Shown: piece after piece, positions 1 through 7,394 of the stretch
How the letters are laid out: each line of letters begins with the position of its first letter
Numbering within the stretch: position 1 is the stretch's first letter
Origin: an uncultured Eubacteriales bacterium
Lineage (GTDB): Bacteria > Bacillota > Clostridia > Oscillospirales > Acutalibacteraceae
Direction of reading: 5' to 3'
Length of the DNA stretch: 30,011 bases
NCBI GenBank assembly: GCA_900321515.1
Contig: ONWI01000024.1
Coordinates: forward strand, 1 to 30,011
The notes under the pieces: model-generated
What the model saw: the letters and a program-made list of their open reading frames with translations, nothing else
Databases searched by the model: none
Told to the model about the DNA's origin: nothing
Translations under genes and position numbers: made by a program

Positions 1-37
1 ATTATGTAGAGAAATCAAGAAAAGGAGGTAAAACGCT

Positions 38-202
38 ATGAGCAACTTCTTCGGTGGTTCTTCCTGCACATGGATCATTATCCTGCTTATAATCCTGGTC
101 CTTTTCCAGGACAATGACAGCGATTGCTGCTGCCGCTGCAACGGCACCATGGGCGACAATGACAGCATTTGCGGTTGTGGCTGCGGCTGCGGATGCAGAT
201 AA
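38..202 (+). CDS. Small cysteine-rich membrane miniprotein (54 aa)
   Basis: The reading frame has a strong ribosome site (aaaggaggt, 21-29) 8 bases before the ATG. Residues about 11-23 are a short, very hydrophobic segment (TWIIILLIILVLF), followed by an acidic/cysteine tail. Ten of 54 residues are Cys, and the C-terminus alternates Gly and Cys (CGCGCGCGC, 45-53). The tail looks internally duplicated: DNDS recurs at 25-28 and 40-43, each followed by a Cys block. It resembles the short proteins labelled chorion-class high-cysteine proteins in Ruminococcaceae genomes (recalled, not searched). Function is unknown; metal or thiol chemistry at the membrane is only a guess. It faces the TPR gene convergently and is followed by a hairpin. 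Confidence 0.72.
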   Translation: MSNFFGGSSCTWIIILLIILVLFQDNDSDCCCRCNGTMGDNDSICGCGCGCGCR

Positions 203-257
203 GCCCTTCGAGTTCCTGTAATTAGCCAGAATTAAGTCTCGTAAATTCAGTCAGCGT

Positions 258-306
258 AAGCCCCGGCGCGTGCGGAATTCATTTGAATGCCGCATCACCG
301 GGGCTT
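258..306 (+). terminator. Hairpin between convergent genes
   Basis: A 9-bp perfect stem (aagccccgg 258-266 with ccggggctt 298-306) encloses a second short stem (tgcgg 271-275 with ccgca 290-294). It is followed on the plus strand by a short T run. It lies between the stop of the Cys-rich gene and the stop of the minus-strand TPR gene, so it probably ends the former and may work in both directions. Confidence 0.65.
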
Positions 307-319
307 TTGATGTAACTTA

Positions 320-3300
320 TTAATTTGCCGAACCGTCGTTGACCTCGCGAAGGCTTTCCGCGCGGCTGAAATCCGCTTTGGCAAGGTCTATCTCGCGGAA
401 TGCCTCGTAGAGGCTTCCTCTCGAAGACAGCAGCTGCCGCAGATTTTCATTCTTTTCGTTTGAAGCGGGCATGTTTTCAAGCAGGTTGATCGCTTTGTTG
501 TACTCATAGAGCGCACCGTAATATTCCTGTTCTTCACGGCGGCAGAGACAGACGGCTCTGCGGAAATGACATAGAGCCTTCATGTAATTTCCCGTATCCT
601 CGCTGTCAACGCTTTTTTCCATATATCCCGCCGCCTTGCGGTAAGCGTCGGCGGCTTTTCCGTTTCTGTTCAGTCCCTCCTGACACACTCCCATCGAGAA
701 CCAGTTGGAACTGTAGAAGGAACCCAGCATCTCGTCAGGCAGTTTTGATTTGTCCAGCAATTCTATCGACTCTTTGAGATCGGACTGCATCGACTTGAAA
801 TCGCCAAGTTCACGGTATGCGTCGGAACGGTTTTTGAGCATGATCGCCATATTGATTTCGCCGCCGTCGTCGTTCTTTTTGAGACTGATGGCGCGTGTCG
901 CGTCCTTGACGTTCTCCTTGTAGTTTCCCATACGGAAATTAACCACTCCGCGAGCGTTCAGGCAAGCCGCAAGCTCGTTGCGCGCGGCTGGATTGTCGAT
1001 TTTTTCCATGACCTCTATCGCCTTTGTCAGAGCTTCCGCGCACTTTGGGTTGTCTTCAATACTGTTGTAGATGTCTCCCATGGCTTTGAAGCAAAGACCG
1101 TACTGGAACATATACGGCTCCTGCTCTTCCTTTTGCTTGGCGGTAAAGGCGTCTGTTGAAAACAGCTTTTCAAACGCCGTCACGGCGTCGTTGTAGTGCG
1201 TCAGAGCTTTTTCGTATTCCTCGCGCCGCATGTAGCATTCCCCGATGTTGGAATGAAGCGATGGCATAAGATCCAATACCTTTTCGTTTTCGCTGTCGCA
1301 TTTATCCAGCACCCTCAGGGCGCATCTGAACGCGTCAAGTTCGTTTTGCGCGAATACTTCCCCGCGACGCGCGCTGTCATCAGGACCGGATTCTTCGGGA
1401 TCATCGGTCAGGACTAACGGAGAGGCGTTGTACCAGCATATGCCCTCCTGATTGTAAAGCTCTGCCGCAACCGGAGAACCCACATCCTCGCTCTCCACAG
1501 CTTCAGCCGCGTCATGCATATACCCGGCGCATTCCTCCGGGTCAAGTCCGACTTCGCGGGACAAACCGGCTATTTTGACCTTCATGGTCTTGCCGGCGAT
1601 GCCGTCCTCATCATGCAGCTTTGCAAACTGCCTGAATTTTTTTCGGGCGAGCGCCATCTTCCCGCATTTGACAAGGCACGAGGCGGAGGCGACAAGCGAG
1701 AATTCATATATATTGCCTTCGCTCATCTCATAGTACGGCTTGCCGGAATCGTCAAAGGAATGCTTCCTGACGTCGTCGAAGTAATCTGCGGCGGATTCGT
1801 TTTTTCCGACTACGCGGCTGTATTCGCCCATGTCAAAATTCAGCCGGGCCAGATGACTGTGATCGGGTTCGGAATAGGGCGGTTCGCTGAGCAGTATCGC
1901 GTAGCGAGTGTAATCCCCGTACAGTTCCAGCAGTCCGAGACGCATTGCCATGCGTCTCCACGACTGGACGCGCTCATAATAACCGGCGAATTTTTCCCTG
2001 TCGGCAAGGCTTTCGTACAGTTCCGTGAGTGCGTCGATTCCACGGCTTTTGCTGAGTTCGTCATATTTCTTGGCGGATTCCTTGTCGCCCGCTCTCTCGC
2101 ACATCTGGGAAATGATATGATATTCGGCAGAAGCTGCCAGCAGGAAGTAAGGCTCGGCCTTGTCCGTATTCTCTAAAAGCTCGACGCCTTTTCGCATGAC
2201 CTGTTCGCATTCATCGAGGGAATATCTTTCGTTATCGCTGAATTTGGCAAGCCCGATATATTTGCAGGCAAAAGCGCACTTCTCCGAGTCGGTCATGAAA
2301 AGAATCTCGGTTTCAACCTCGGTATATCCCACGTCCCGAAGCGGCTTACCCATTGCGTCGGCTTCAAATGAAGCGATTGCCGCTTCGAAATAGCGGATGC
2401 AATCGCTTATTTTTGAGGCGCGGTAATTCATTATGCCCAGCAGCAGGTTCATATCCCCCGCAATGCTCTGTATGCTGCCGAAATCGGCACGCGTGAATTC
2501 ACCGCGGTATCCGGAGCACTGCTCCAGCGTCAGACGGCACATCTCGGCGGCTTCGGCAAAACGGCAGTCGCGCGCGTGCGCCAGGGATATCAGGCGCATT
2601 GCCGCCGGAAGGTACAGGTCATGCGTGTCGCCGTTCTGACATGAAGCGGCGCACATCTCGGCGTATTCCGTCACCCGGCTCACGTCGGCGCCGGGAACGG
2701 TATCGTAGCAGGTCAGAAAGAGCTGCTGGCTCGCGGCGTAATACGCCGCCTTTTTGATATTGCCGCTGCCCGGGTCAGCTCCGTTGTCCTTGATTTTCTT
2801 GAGCAGCTCGACCGGCAGAGTAAAGCGGTCGGAGGCGAATCCCTCTTCGGTGTCCGCGTAGGTGAATGCGCATGCTGCGTTGCCGAGTCCGCGGCATACG
2901 GCGTAAGTGTCGTCGGGTACAAGACCGTCGGGAAAAACGCCCTGGGAAATCTCGATGCTGACCCGCGTCAGCATTTCATCGAGCACCAGTGCCGCACTGT
3001 CATACATTCCTTTTTCGCAGAGTATGCTCCCGTAATGCCCCATGCATTCCGTCAGCAGAAGCGTTCTGTCGTATTTTTTCCTTTCCTCATATATCCCGGA
3101 AAGCAGCTCCTCGGCTTCGTTTTCCCTGCCGCAGCGGATAAGAAGATCGCTCAGTCTGAATATACAGTTTATATAGCTTTCTCCGCAATCCGGCGCTCCT
3201 TTGAAGATATCCTCACGGCAGAGCGTCAGCGCCTTTCGGCAGAGTGTCTCGGCGCGGTCGGACTTCTTTCCGAGTTTCTTTTCCGCGTTCTTTCCTTTTC

Positions 3301-3382
3301 CTTTTACTCCGTTAATGCAGCCGGTAAATATGTTATCGAATTTATCCAGCAGTTTCGCAATCTTTTTTGCGTTGTTTTTCAT
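320..3382 (-). CDS. Large tetratricopeptide-repeat protein (1020 aa)
   Basis: A long cytoplasmic-looking protein with no signal peptide or membrane segment. Residues ~704-1015 carry a run of TPR-like helix pairs, for example NIGECYMRREEYEKAL, AMGDIYNSIED, LNARGVVNFRMGNYKE, NRSDAYRELGDFK and SRGSLYEAFREIDLAKADF. The N-terminal two thirds is helical and weakly TPR-like (SYINCIFRLSDLLIRCGREN, LGIMNYRASKISDCIRYFEAAI). TPR arrays mediate protein-protein contacts; no enzymatic domain is visible, and the partner is unknown. I chose ATG 3382 rather than an upstream in-frame codon because a ribosome site (gggagggg, complement of 3389-3396) precedes it by 6 bases and because the promoter at 3426-3454 lies downstream of the longer start. 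The last gene in its direction, it ends against a hairpin. Confidence 0.85.
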   Translation of the reverse strand: MKNNAKKIAKLLDKFDNIFTGCINGVKGKGKNAEKKLGKKSDRAETLCRKALTLCREDIFKGAPDCGESYINCIFRLSDLLIRCGRENEAEELLSGIYEERKKYDRTLLLTECMGHYGSILCEKGMYDSAALVLDEMLTRVSIEISQGVFPDGLVPDDTYAVCRGLGNAACAFTYADTEEGFASDRFTLPVELLKKIKDNGADPGSGNIKKAAYYAASQQLFLTCYDTVPGADVSRVTEYAEMCAASCQNGDTHDLYLPAAMRLISLAHARDCRFAEAAEMCRLTLEQCSGYRGEFTRADFGSIQSIAGDMNLLLGIMNYRASKISDCIRYFEAAIASFEADAMGKPLRDVGYTEVETEILFMTDSEKCAFACKYIGLAKFSDNERYSLDECEQVMRKGVELLENTDKAEPYFLLAASAEYHIISQMCERAGDKESAKKYDELSKSRGIDALTELYESLADREKFAGYYERVQSWRRMAMRLGLLELYGDYTRYAILLSEPPYSEPDHSHLARLNFDMGEYSRVVGKNESAADYFDDVRKHSFDDSGKPYYEMSEGNIYEFSLVASASCLVKCGKMALARKKFRQFAKLHDEDGIAGKTMKVKIAGLSREVGLDPEECAGYMHDAAEAVESEDVGSPVAAELYNQEGICWYNASPLVLTDDPEESGPDDSARRGEVFAQNELDAFRCALRVLDKCDSENEKVLDLMPSLHSNIGECYMRREEYEKALTHYNDAVTAFEKLFSTDAFTAKQKEEQEPYMFQYGLCFKAMGDIYNSIEDNPKCAEALTKAIEVMEKIDNPAARNELAACLNARGVVNFRMGNYKENVKDATRAISLKKNDDGGEINMAIMLKNRSDAYRELGDFKSMQSDLKESIELLDKSKLPDEMLGSFYSSNWFSMGVCQEGLNRNGKAADAYRKAAGYMEKSVDSEDTGNYMKALCHFRRAVCLCRREEQEYYGALYEYNKAINLLENMPASNEKNENLRQLLSSRGSLYEAFREIDLAKADFSRAESLREVNDGSAN

Positions 3383-3425
3383 CGTATTCCCCTCCCTCAG
3401 AGAAGCTCTTAAGTCTTGAAAACAT

Positions 3426-3454
3426 ATTATAGCATATTCAGGACTCAATTACAA
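3426..3454 (-). promoter_or_regulatory. Sigma-A-type promoter for the TPR gene
   Basis: On the minus strand TTGTAA (3454-3449) and TATAAT (3431-3426) are separated by 17 bases. The start of transcription would fall near 3419, giving a leader of about 37 bases before ATG 3382. Confidence 0.75.
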
Positions 3455-3513
3455 GACGTTTCATCTGCATATGGGGGAAAGTTTTTTTGACTGGATTTGT
3501 GATTCATGTGGAG

Positions 3514-3783
3514 TTACTGACCGCTGAATTTCTTTTCCAGAAGGTCTGTAAGGAGCGTAAAAAACGCAGCCGCGGCGGTGCTCCTTATCATGCTGTACAT
3601 CAGCTCATCCGCGAGTATGTACGAATTCACTCTGTCAATGAATCCGAACGCGTTAAGATAAAGTCCGGCGCATATTATTCCCGAAATTACGAATGCCGCG
3701 GCGACAAATCGGATATATATTCTCGTGATTTTGCCGGGATTTGAGAGAACAGAAGAAAAGTCAGAAAATTTTTCATTATTCAT
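3514..3783 (-). CDS. Small two-helix membrane protein of unknown function (89 aa)
   Basis: A clear ribosome site (ggagg, complement of 3792-3796) stands 8 bases before the ATG. The protein has a polar N-terminus, a likely membrane helix at about 24-44 (FVAAAFVISGIICAGLYL) and a second hydrophobic stretch at about 63-82 (STAAAAFFTLLTDLL), ending in a basic tail. I do not recognise the family. It lies upstream of the TPR gene in the same direction, but that gene has its own promoter, so co-transcription is uncertain. It is divergent from the isomerase-like operon, sharing an intergenic region of about 140 bases. Confidence 0.65.
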   Translation of the reverse strand: MNNEKFSDFSSVLSNPGKITRIYIRFVAAAFVISGIICAGLYLNAFGFIDRVNSYILADELMYSMIRSTAAAAFFTLLTDLLEKKFSGQ

Positions 3784-3828
3784 TGATTAATCCTCCGGAA
3801 TGATTTATAATAAAAGTTACACGGTATT

Positions 3829-3857
3829 TTGAACTGCCCGCGAATTAATTATATCAT
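3829..3857 (+). promoter_or_regulatory. Probable promoter of the isomerase-like/ymdB/SBP operon
   Basis: TTGAAC (3829-3834) and TATCAT (3852-3857) are spaced by 17 bases. The predicted transcript would start near 3864, about 60 bases before the chosen ATG at 3923. Confidence 0.55.
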
Positions 3858-3894
3858 ATGCCGGAATGTTTGGGAATATATCAAAATCCGGCAT
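3858..3894 (+). promoter_or_regulatory. Inverted repeat at the transcription start (possible operator)
   Basis: atgccgga (3858-3865) is perfectly complementary to tccggcat (3887-3894) across a 21-base loop. It begins immediately after the -10 hexamer and ends 10 bases before the ribosome site. It could be a leader hairpin or a binding site for an unknown repressor; there is no T run, so it is not a terminator. Confidence 0.3.
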
Positions 3895-3922
3895 GTCAGG
3901 AATAAAAAGGAGGCTTTGCGGC

Positions 3923-4750
3923 ATGGCGACAGTTGGAATATCCACATCCTGCTTTTACCCGATGCAGACGGAGATAGCTCTTCGGACGGCGGCGGAGGCG
4001 GGAATCAGGAACTTTGAAGTGCATTTCAGCACCTTCTCGGAGCTTTCGGACGGGTATATCAAGGAAATGCGCAGAATGCTCAGGCATTACGGTGCGCAGG
4101 TGCATTCGGTACACCCATTTTACAGTGCGCTTGAATCGGCGATGTTTTTTTCCGACTACAGCGAGCGCCGCTTTGCCGACGGTCTTGAAATATACAGGCA
4201 GCTCTTTCACACGGCGGCAAGGCTCGGAGCGGAATATCTCGTCTTTCACGGCGGTATGAATATAGGCAAAAGCCGCGTTATGGTTTCTCAGGACAAGTAT
4301 ATTGAGCGGTACAACATGATATTTGAATGCGGCAGAAAATTCGGGGTGACCCTGCTGCATGAGAATGTCTATACCCATATAGCCCAGACTCCCGAATTTT
4401 GCCGCAAGCTCATTGAATATCTGGGAGATAAGGCGTTATTCGTCTTTGACAACAAGCAGGCGCGGAGGGCAGGCTTCGGTTCTGTGGAATTTGCGGACGT
4501 TCTGAGCGGACATATCCGCACGGTTCATATAAGCGACTGTGACCGCGAGCACGACTGCCTTCTTCCCGGCAGGGGGACCGAGGATTTCATTGCCATGCGA
4601 CGCGCTATGAGCGGCGGCGACGATAACGCCTTCTGGGCGATTGAGGTTTATAACGACGCGTTTAATAATCCCGACGAGATTACTCTTTCGCTCAATTACC
4701 TTGGCATGAAGCTCAGTGAAGCGGAAAAATCAAAATTTACAAAGAGTTAA
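3923..4750 (+). CDS. Sugar phosphate isomerase/epimerase-like TIM-barrel protein
   Basis: The 275-residue protein fits the AP-endonuclease-2/xylose-isomerase-like TIM-barrel superfamily. The N-terminal strand is VGISTSCF, the mid-barrel strand is YLVFHGG, and later strands carry candidate metal ligands: Glu in LLHENVY, Asp in FVFDNKQA, His in TVHISDCD and Glu in WAIEVYN. Members isomerise or epimerise sugars or cleave abasic DNA; this one looks like the sugar branch, but the substrate cannot be told. The ATG at 3923 is chosen because aaaaaggaggc (3904-3914) stands just upstream; a longer frame from 3866 lacks such a site. It is the first gene of a probable three-gene operon, 37 bases before ymdB. 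Confidence 0.82.
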   Translation: MATVGISTSCFYPMQTEIALRTAAEAGIRNFEVHFSTFSELSDGYIKEMRRMLRHYGAQVHSVHPFYSALESAMFFSDYSERRFADGLEIYRQLFHTAARLGAEYLVFHGGMNIGKSRVMVSQDKYIERYNMIFECGRKFGVTLLHENVYTHIAQTPEFCRKLIEYLGDKALFVFDNKQARRAGFGSVEFADVLSGHIRTVHISDCDREHDCLLPGRGTEDFIAMRRAMSGGDDNAFWAIEVYNDAFNNPDEITLSLNYLGMKLSEAEKSKFTKS

Positions 4751-4787
4751 TCAGTTTTACATTGTTTAAGTACAGAAAGAGAGGATA

Positions 4788-5573
4788 ATGAATTTGATAA
4801 GTGTACTTTGTATTGGAGACGTTATAGGTACTGTTGGAATGAAATATCTGCACAAGCGTCTGCCCGCGCTGAAAAAAATCAAAAAAATTGACGCGGTTAT
4901 TGTAAACGGCGAAAATTCAGCCGATACCAACGGCATTACCCCCGATTCTGCCAATTACCTGCTAAACTGCGGTGTGGACCTGATAACAACAGGTAATCAT
5001 TCGTTTCAGCGCAAGGAGAGCTATTCGATCTATGAGAGCGGGAATATGCCGGTAATACGTCCGGCGAATTATCCGAGCAAGGCTCCCGGGACAGGCAGCG
5101 GCCTGATAGACCTCGGAAGGGCGCGCATACGCGTTGTCAATATGATGGGTACGGTAGACATGAACCCTGTGCTGGAATGTCCTTTCGCCACTTCGGACGC
5201 ATTGCTCGAGGGCATCGAAGAAAAAATAATCATCATGGACTTTCACGCCGAGGCGACTGCCGAAAAACGCGCCCTCGCATCTTATCTGGACGGCAGGGTC
5301 AGCGCTGTGTTCGGCACTCATACTCATGTGCAGACAGCGGACGCACAGATACTTCCCGGAGGTACTGGCTTCATTACCGACGTGGGAATGACCGGTCCGG
5401 TTAATTCCGTCATAGGCGTGTCGATTGACGCCGCCATTGAGAAAATGAAAACCAAAATGCCCGTTAGGCTTAATTACGCAGACGGAGAATGCATGCTCAA
5501 TGCCGTTATTTTTTCCATAGACGAAAAAAGCGGTAAGACGGAGTATGTGGAAAGGGTCAATATTTCAAACTGA
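4788..5573 (+). CDS. ymdB: YmdB-family metallophosphoesterase (TIGR00282)
   Basis: At 261 residues this matches the usual length of YmdB, a cyclic-nucleotide phosphodiesterase that uses a two-metal calcineurin-like site; in Bacillus subtilis it acts in the switch between motility and biofilm. Metal ligands are all visible: D11 (CIGDV), E42 and N43 (NGEN), N70 and H71 (TGNHS), H153 (DFHAEA), H178 and H180 (GTHTHVQTAD). The protein has no signal peptide and should be cytosolic. A moderate ribosome site (agagagg) precedes the ATG. In many Firmicutes ymdB follows rny; here it is instead between an isomerase-like gene and a solute-binding lipoprotein, 19 bases before the latter. Confidence 0.93.
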   Translation: MNLISVLCIGDVIGTVGMKYLHKRLPALKKIKKIDAVIVNGENSADTNGITPDSANYLLNCGVDLITTGNHSFQRKESYSIYESGNMPVIRPANYPSKAPGTGSGLIDLGRARIRVVNMMGTVDMNPVLECPFATSDALLEGIEEKIIIMDFHAEATAEKRALASYLDGRVSAVFGTHTHVQTADAQILPGGTGFITDVGMTGPVNSVIGVSIDAAIEKMKTKMPVRLNYADGECMLNAVIFSIDEKSGKTEYVERVNISN

Positions 5574-5592
5574 CAGACTGCAGGAGGTGTAA

Positions 5593-7215
5593 ATGTTGTA
5601 CGCCGCAAGAATAATCAGACGATGGGCGGCTCTGTTGCTTGCAGCGGCAATGCTGCTGGCCGCGGTCGGCTGCGACGAGACCAATTACGACTGGGCCGCA
5701 GCCGAGGAACGCCGTTCGCAGCTATATCACACTTCGCTGGACACCGAGAACAAAATTGACGTCAGCAAGATCACCGAGACCGATATGACTCTGCCGTATA
5801 CCGCTGACGACGAGTTCAACCCGTATACATGCAAATCCACTCTTACCAAAAACATCTGCTACCTTCTGTATGACAGTATGATACATGTAAATCCCGATTT
5901 CGAGGTTGAATATGTCATTGCAAAATCCATCAAGGTGGACCACACAATCATCAGCGTTCAGATACGATCAGGAATTGTTTTCTCCAACGGAGACCCGCTG
6001 ACCTCCGACGACATAAGCTATTCCTATTTTCTTGCGTCCCGCAAGGAGAGCTGTTATTACGATCAGCTCAAAAACGTGGCATCATGTTCCGCCAAGGGCA
6101 TGACGGTCACATTTATCATGAAGAACGAACATGTCAATTCATACCGTCTTCTGGACTTCCCAATAGTGCATTACGACCCGAAGGCTGATAAGAAGCTTCC
6201 CCACATAGGCAGTGGAAGATTTAAATTCGCCACGCTCCAGGACGGCAGAACTATTGACAAGACCCTGCTGCTCAGAAACAATAAGTGGTACAATCCCGAC
6301 AAGGTTTCTATTGAGACGATATCCCTGAAGGAACTGCCTACGGTCGAGAGCATAGTCCACAGCATAGAGATCGGCACCGTGTCATATATGTACACAGACA
6401 TGAGGGACGGTACTCCCAAAAGCGTCAATGCCAATTATCGCAAGGTGGACATAAATCACCTGCTTTATCTCGGAATAAACACAAATGACACGGCACTCGC
6501 CGACGAAAACGTGCGCCACGCCATAAGTTATGCCATCAGTACCGACGAAGTTGCCGCCGCCGGCTTCGGAGGCATGGCGCTGGGAGCTACCGGACCCTTC
6601 ACACCCAACTGGAAGGAAGCGGCAAGGTTCCAGACGGGCAGCGGGCGTTCGAGCATAAGCCTTGCGAAGGATGCTCTGGATCAGTCGGGCTATGTCATAT
6701 TCAACAACGGCATACGCGAGGATCAGAGCGGCAGACAGCTCAGTTTCAATATGCTGATATGCCGAAGGAATTCCCGGCATATGGCGGCAGCCGAGAACAT
6801 CAAGAGTCAGCTTGCTAAGGTCGGGATAAATGTTGACATAACCGAAATATCAGGCAACGGATTGATCAACCGTGCCGCCGAGGGCAATTATCATCTCTAT
6901 CTCGCGGAGTATTCGGTACAGAACGACATGGATATCGGCGACCTTTTCACGCCGGAGCAGGGACTCTACAACGGACCTCTCGCTTATGACTCGGTGCGGA
7001 CATATACGAATTACCGGCTCGGATTAGGGTCGATAGAGGACTTCATCACGGCTTTTGAAGGCGAACTGCCGTTTATACCGCTCTGCTACCGTATGGGAAT
7101 GGCTATTTTTGCCCGTTCACTCGAAGGTGTGGGAAATATCAGCGAAGGACAGCTCTTTTACAATATGCAGCAGTGGAAAGTTACGAAAAAGGGTCCTTCA
7201 TCGGATGACCAATAA
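5593..7215 (+). CDS. Extracellular solute-binding lipoprotein, family 5 (oligopeptide/nickel type)
   Basis: The 540-residue protein starts with a basic, hydrophobic signal ending in LLAAVGC, so Cys27 is the likely lipidated residue. The mature part follows the SBP_bac_5 pattern: an N-terminal block around FNPYTCKSTLTKNICYLLYD, the region SNGDPLTSDDISYSYFLAS, the conserved late block ENVRHAISYAISTDEV, and a C-terminal QQWKVTKK end. Family-5 proteins deliver peptides or nickel to ABC permeases from the cell surface. No permease or ATPase gene lies nearby, so its partner must be elsewhere or it acts as a sensor. A strong ribosome site (aggaggt, 5582-5588) fixes the start. It is the last gene of the operon. 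Confidence 0.88.
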   Translation: MLYAARIIRRWAALLLAAAMLLAAVGCDETNYDWAAAEERRSQLYHTSLDTENKIDVSKITETDMTLPYTADDEFNPYTCKSTLTKNICYLLYDSMIHVNPDFEVEYVIAKSIKVDHTIISVQIRSGIVFSNGDPLTSDDISYSYFLASRKESCYYDQLKNVASCSAKGMTVTFIMKNEHVNSYRLLDFPIVHYDPKADKKLPHIGSGRFKFATLQDGRTIDKTLLLRNNKWYNPDKVSIETISLKELPTVESIVHSIEIGTVSYMYTDMRDGTPKSVNANYRKVDINHLLYLGINTNDTALADENVRHAISYAISTDEVAAAGFGGMALGATGPFTPNWKEAARFQTGSGRSSISLAKDALDQSGYVIFNNGIREDQSGRQLSFNMLICRRNSRHMAAAENIKSQLAKVGINVDITEISGNGLINRAAEGNYHLYLAEYSVQNDMDIGDLFTPEQGLYNGPLAYDSVRTYTNYRLGLGSIEDFITAFEGELPFIPLCYRMGMAIFARSLEGVGNISEGQLFYNMQQWKVTKKGPSSDDQ

Positions 7216-7227
7216 TAAAATTAACAA

Positions 7228-7254
7228 ATTATTTATTGTTTCAATAAAAATAAT
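7228..7254 (+). terminator. Weak A/T-rich hairpin after the solute-binding gene
   Basis: attatttattg (7228-7238) can pair with the 7242-7254 segment, with a 2-base bulge and a 3-base loop, and is followed by the T-rich tgctgttttctc. It is a plausible but weak intrinsic terminator, all A/T except one pair. Confidence 0.35.
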
Positions 7255-7267
7255 TGCTGTTTTCTCA

Positions 7268-7296
7268 TTGTAAATCAAATAAAGTTGTGTTATAAT
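7268..7296 (+). promoter_or_regulatory. Sigma-A-type promoter for yloV-recG
   Basis: TTGTAA (7268-7273), 17-base spacer, TATAAT (7291-7296). Transcription would start near 7303, leaving a leader of about 90 A/T-rich bases before the GTG start at 7395. Confidence 0.8.
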
Positions 7297-7394
7297 TTCT
7301 TTTGTTAAAGATTCTTTTTAGGCAATTTTTTCAAATTACCGCAAAAGAATAATATAAATAACAGGTAAAATAATCTATTTAGGGAGTGCTTGCT

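Noticed and set aside
1514..2176. 220-residue plus-strand frame inside the TPR gene
   Set aside because: Antisense shadow of a well-supported coding region; no ribosome site and low-complexity hydrophobic/aromatic composition typical of reversed codons.
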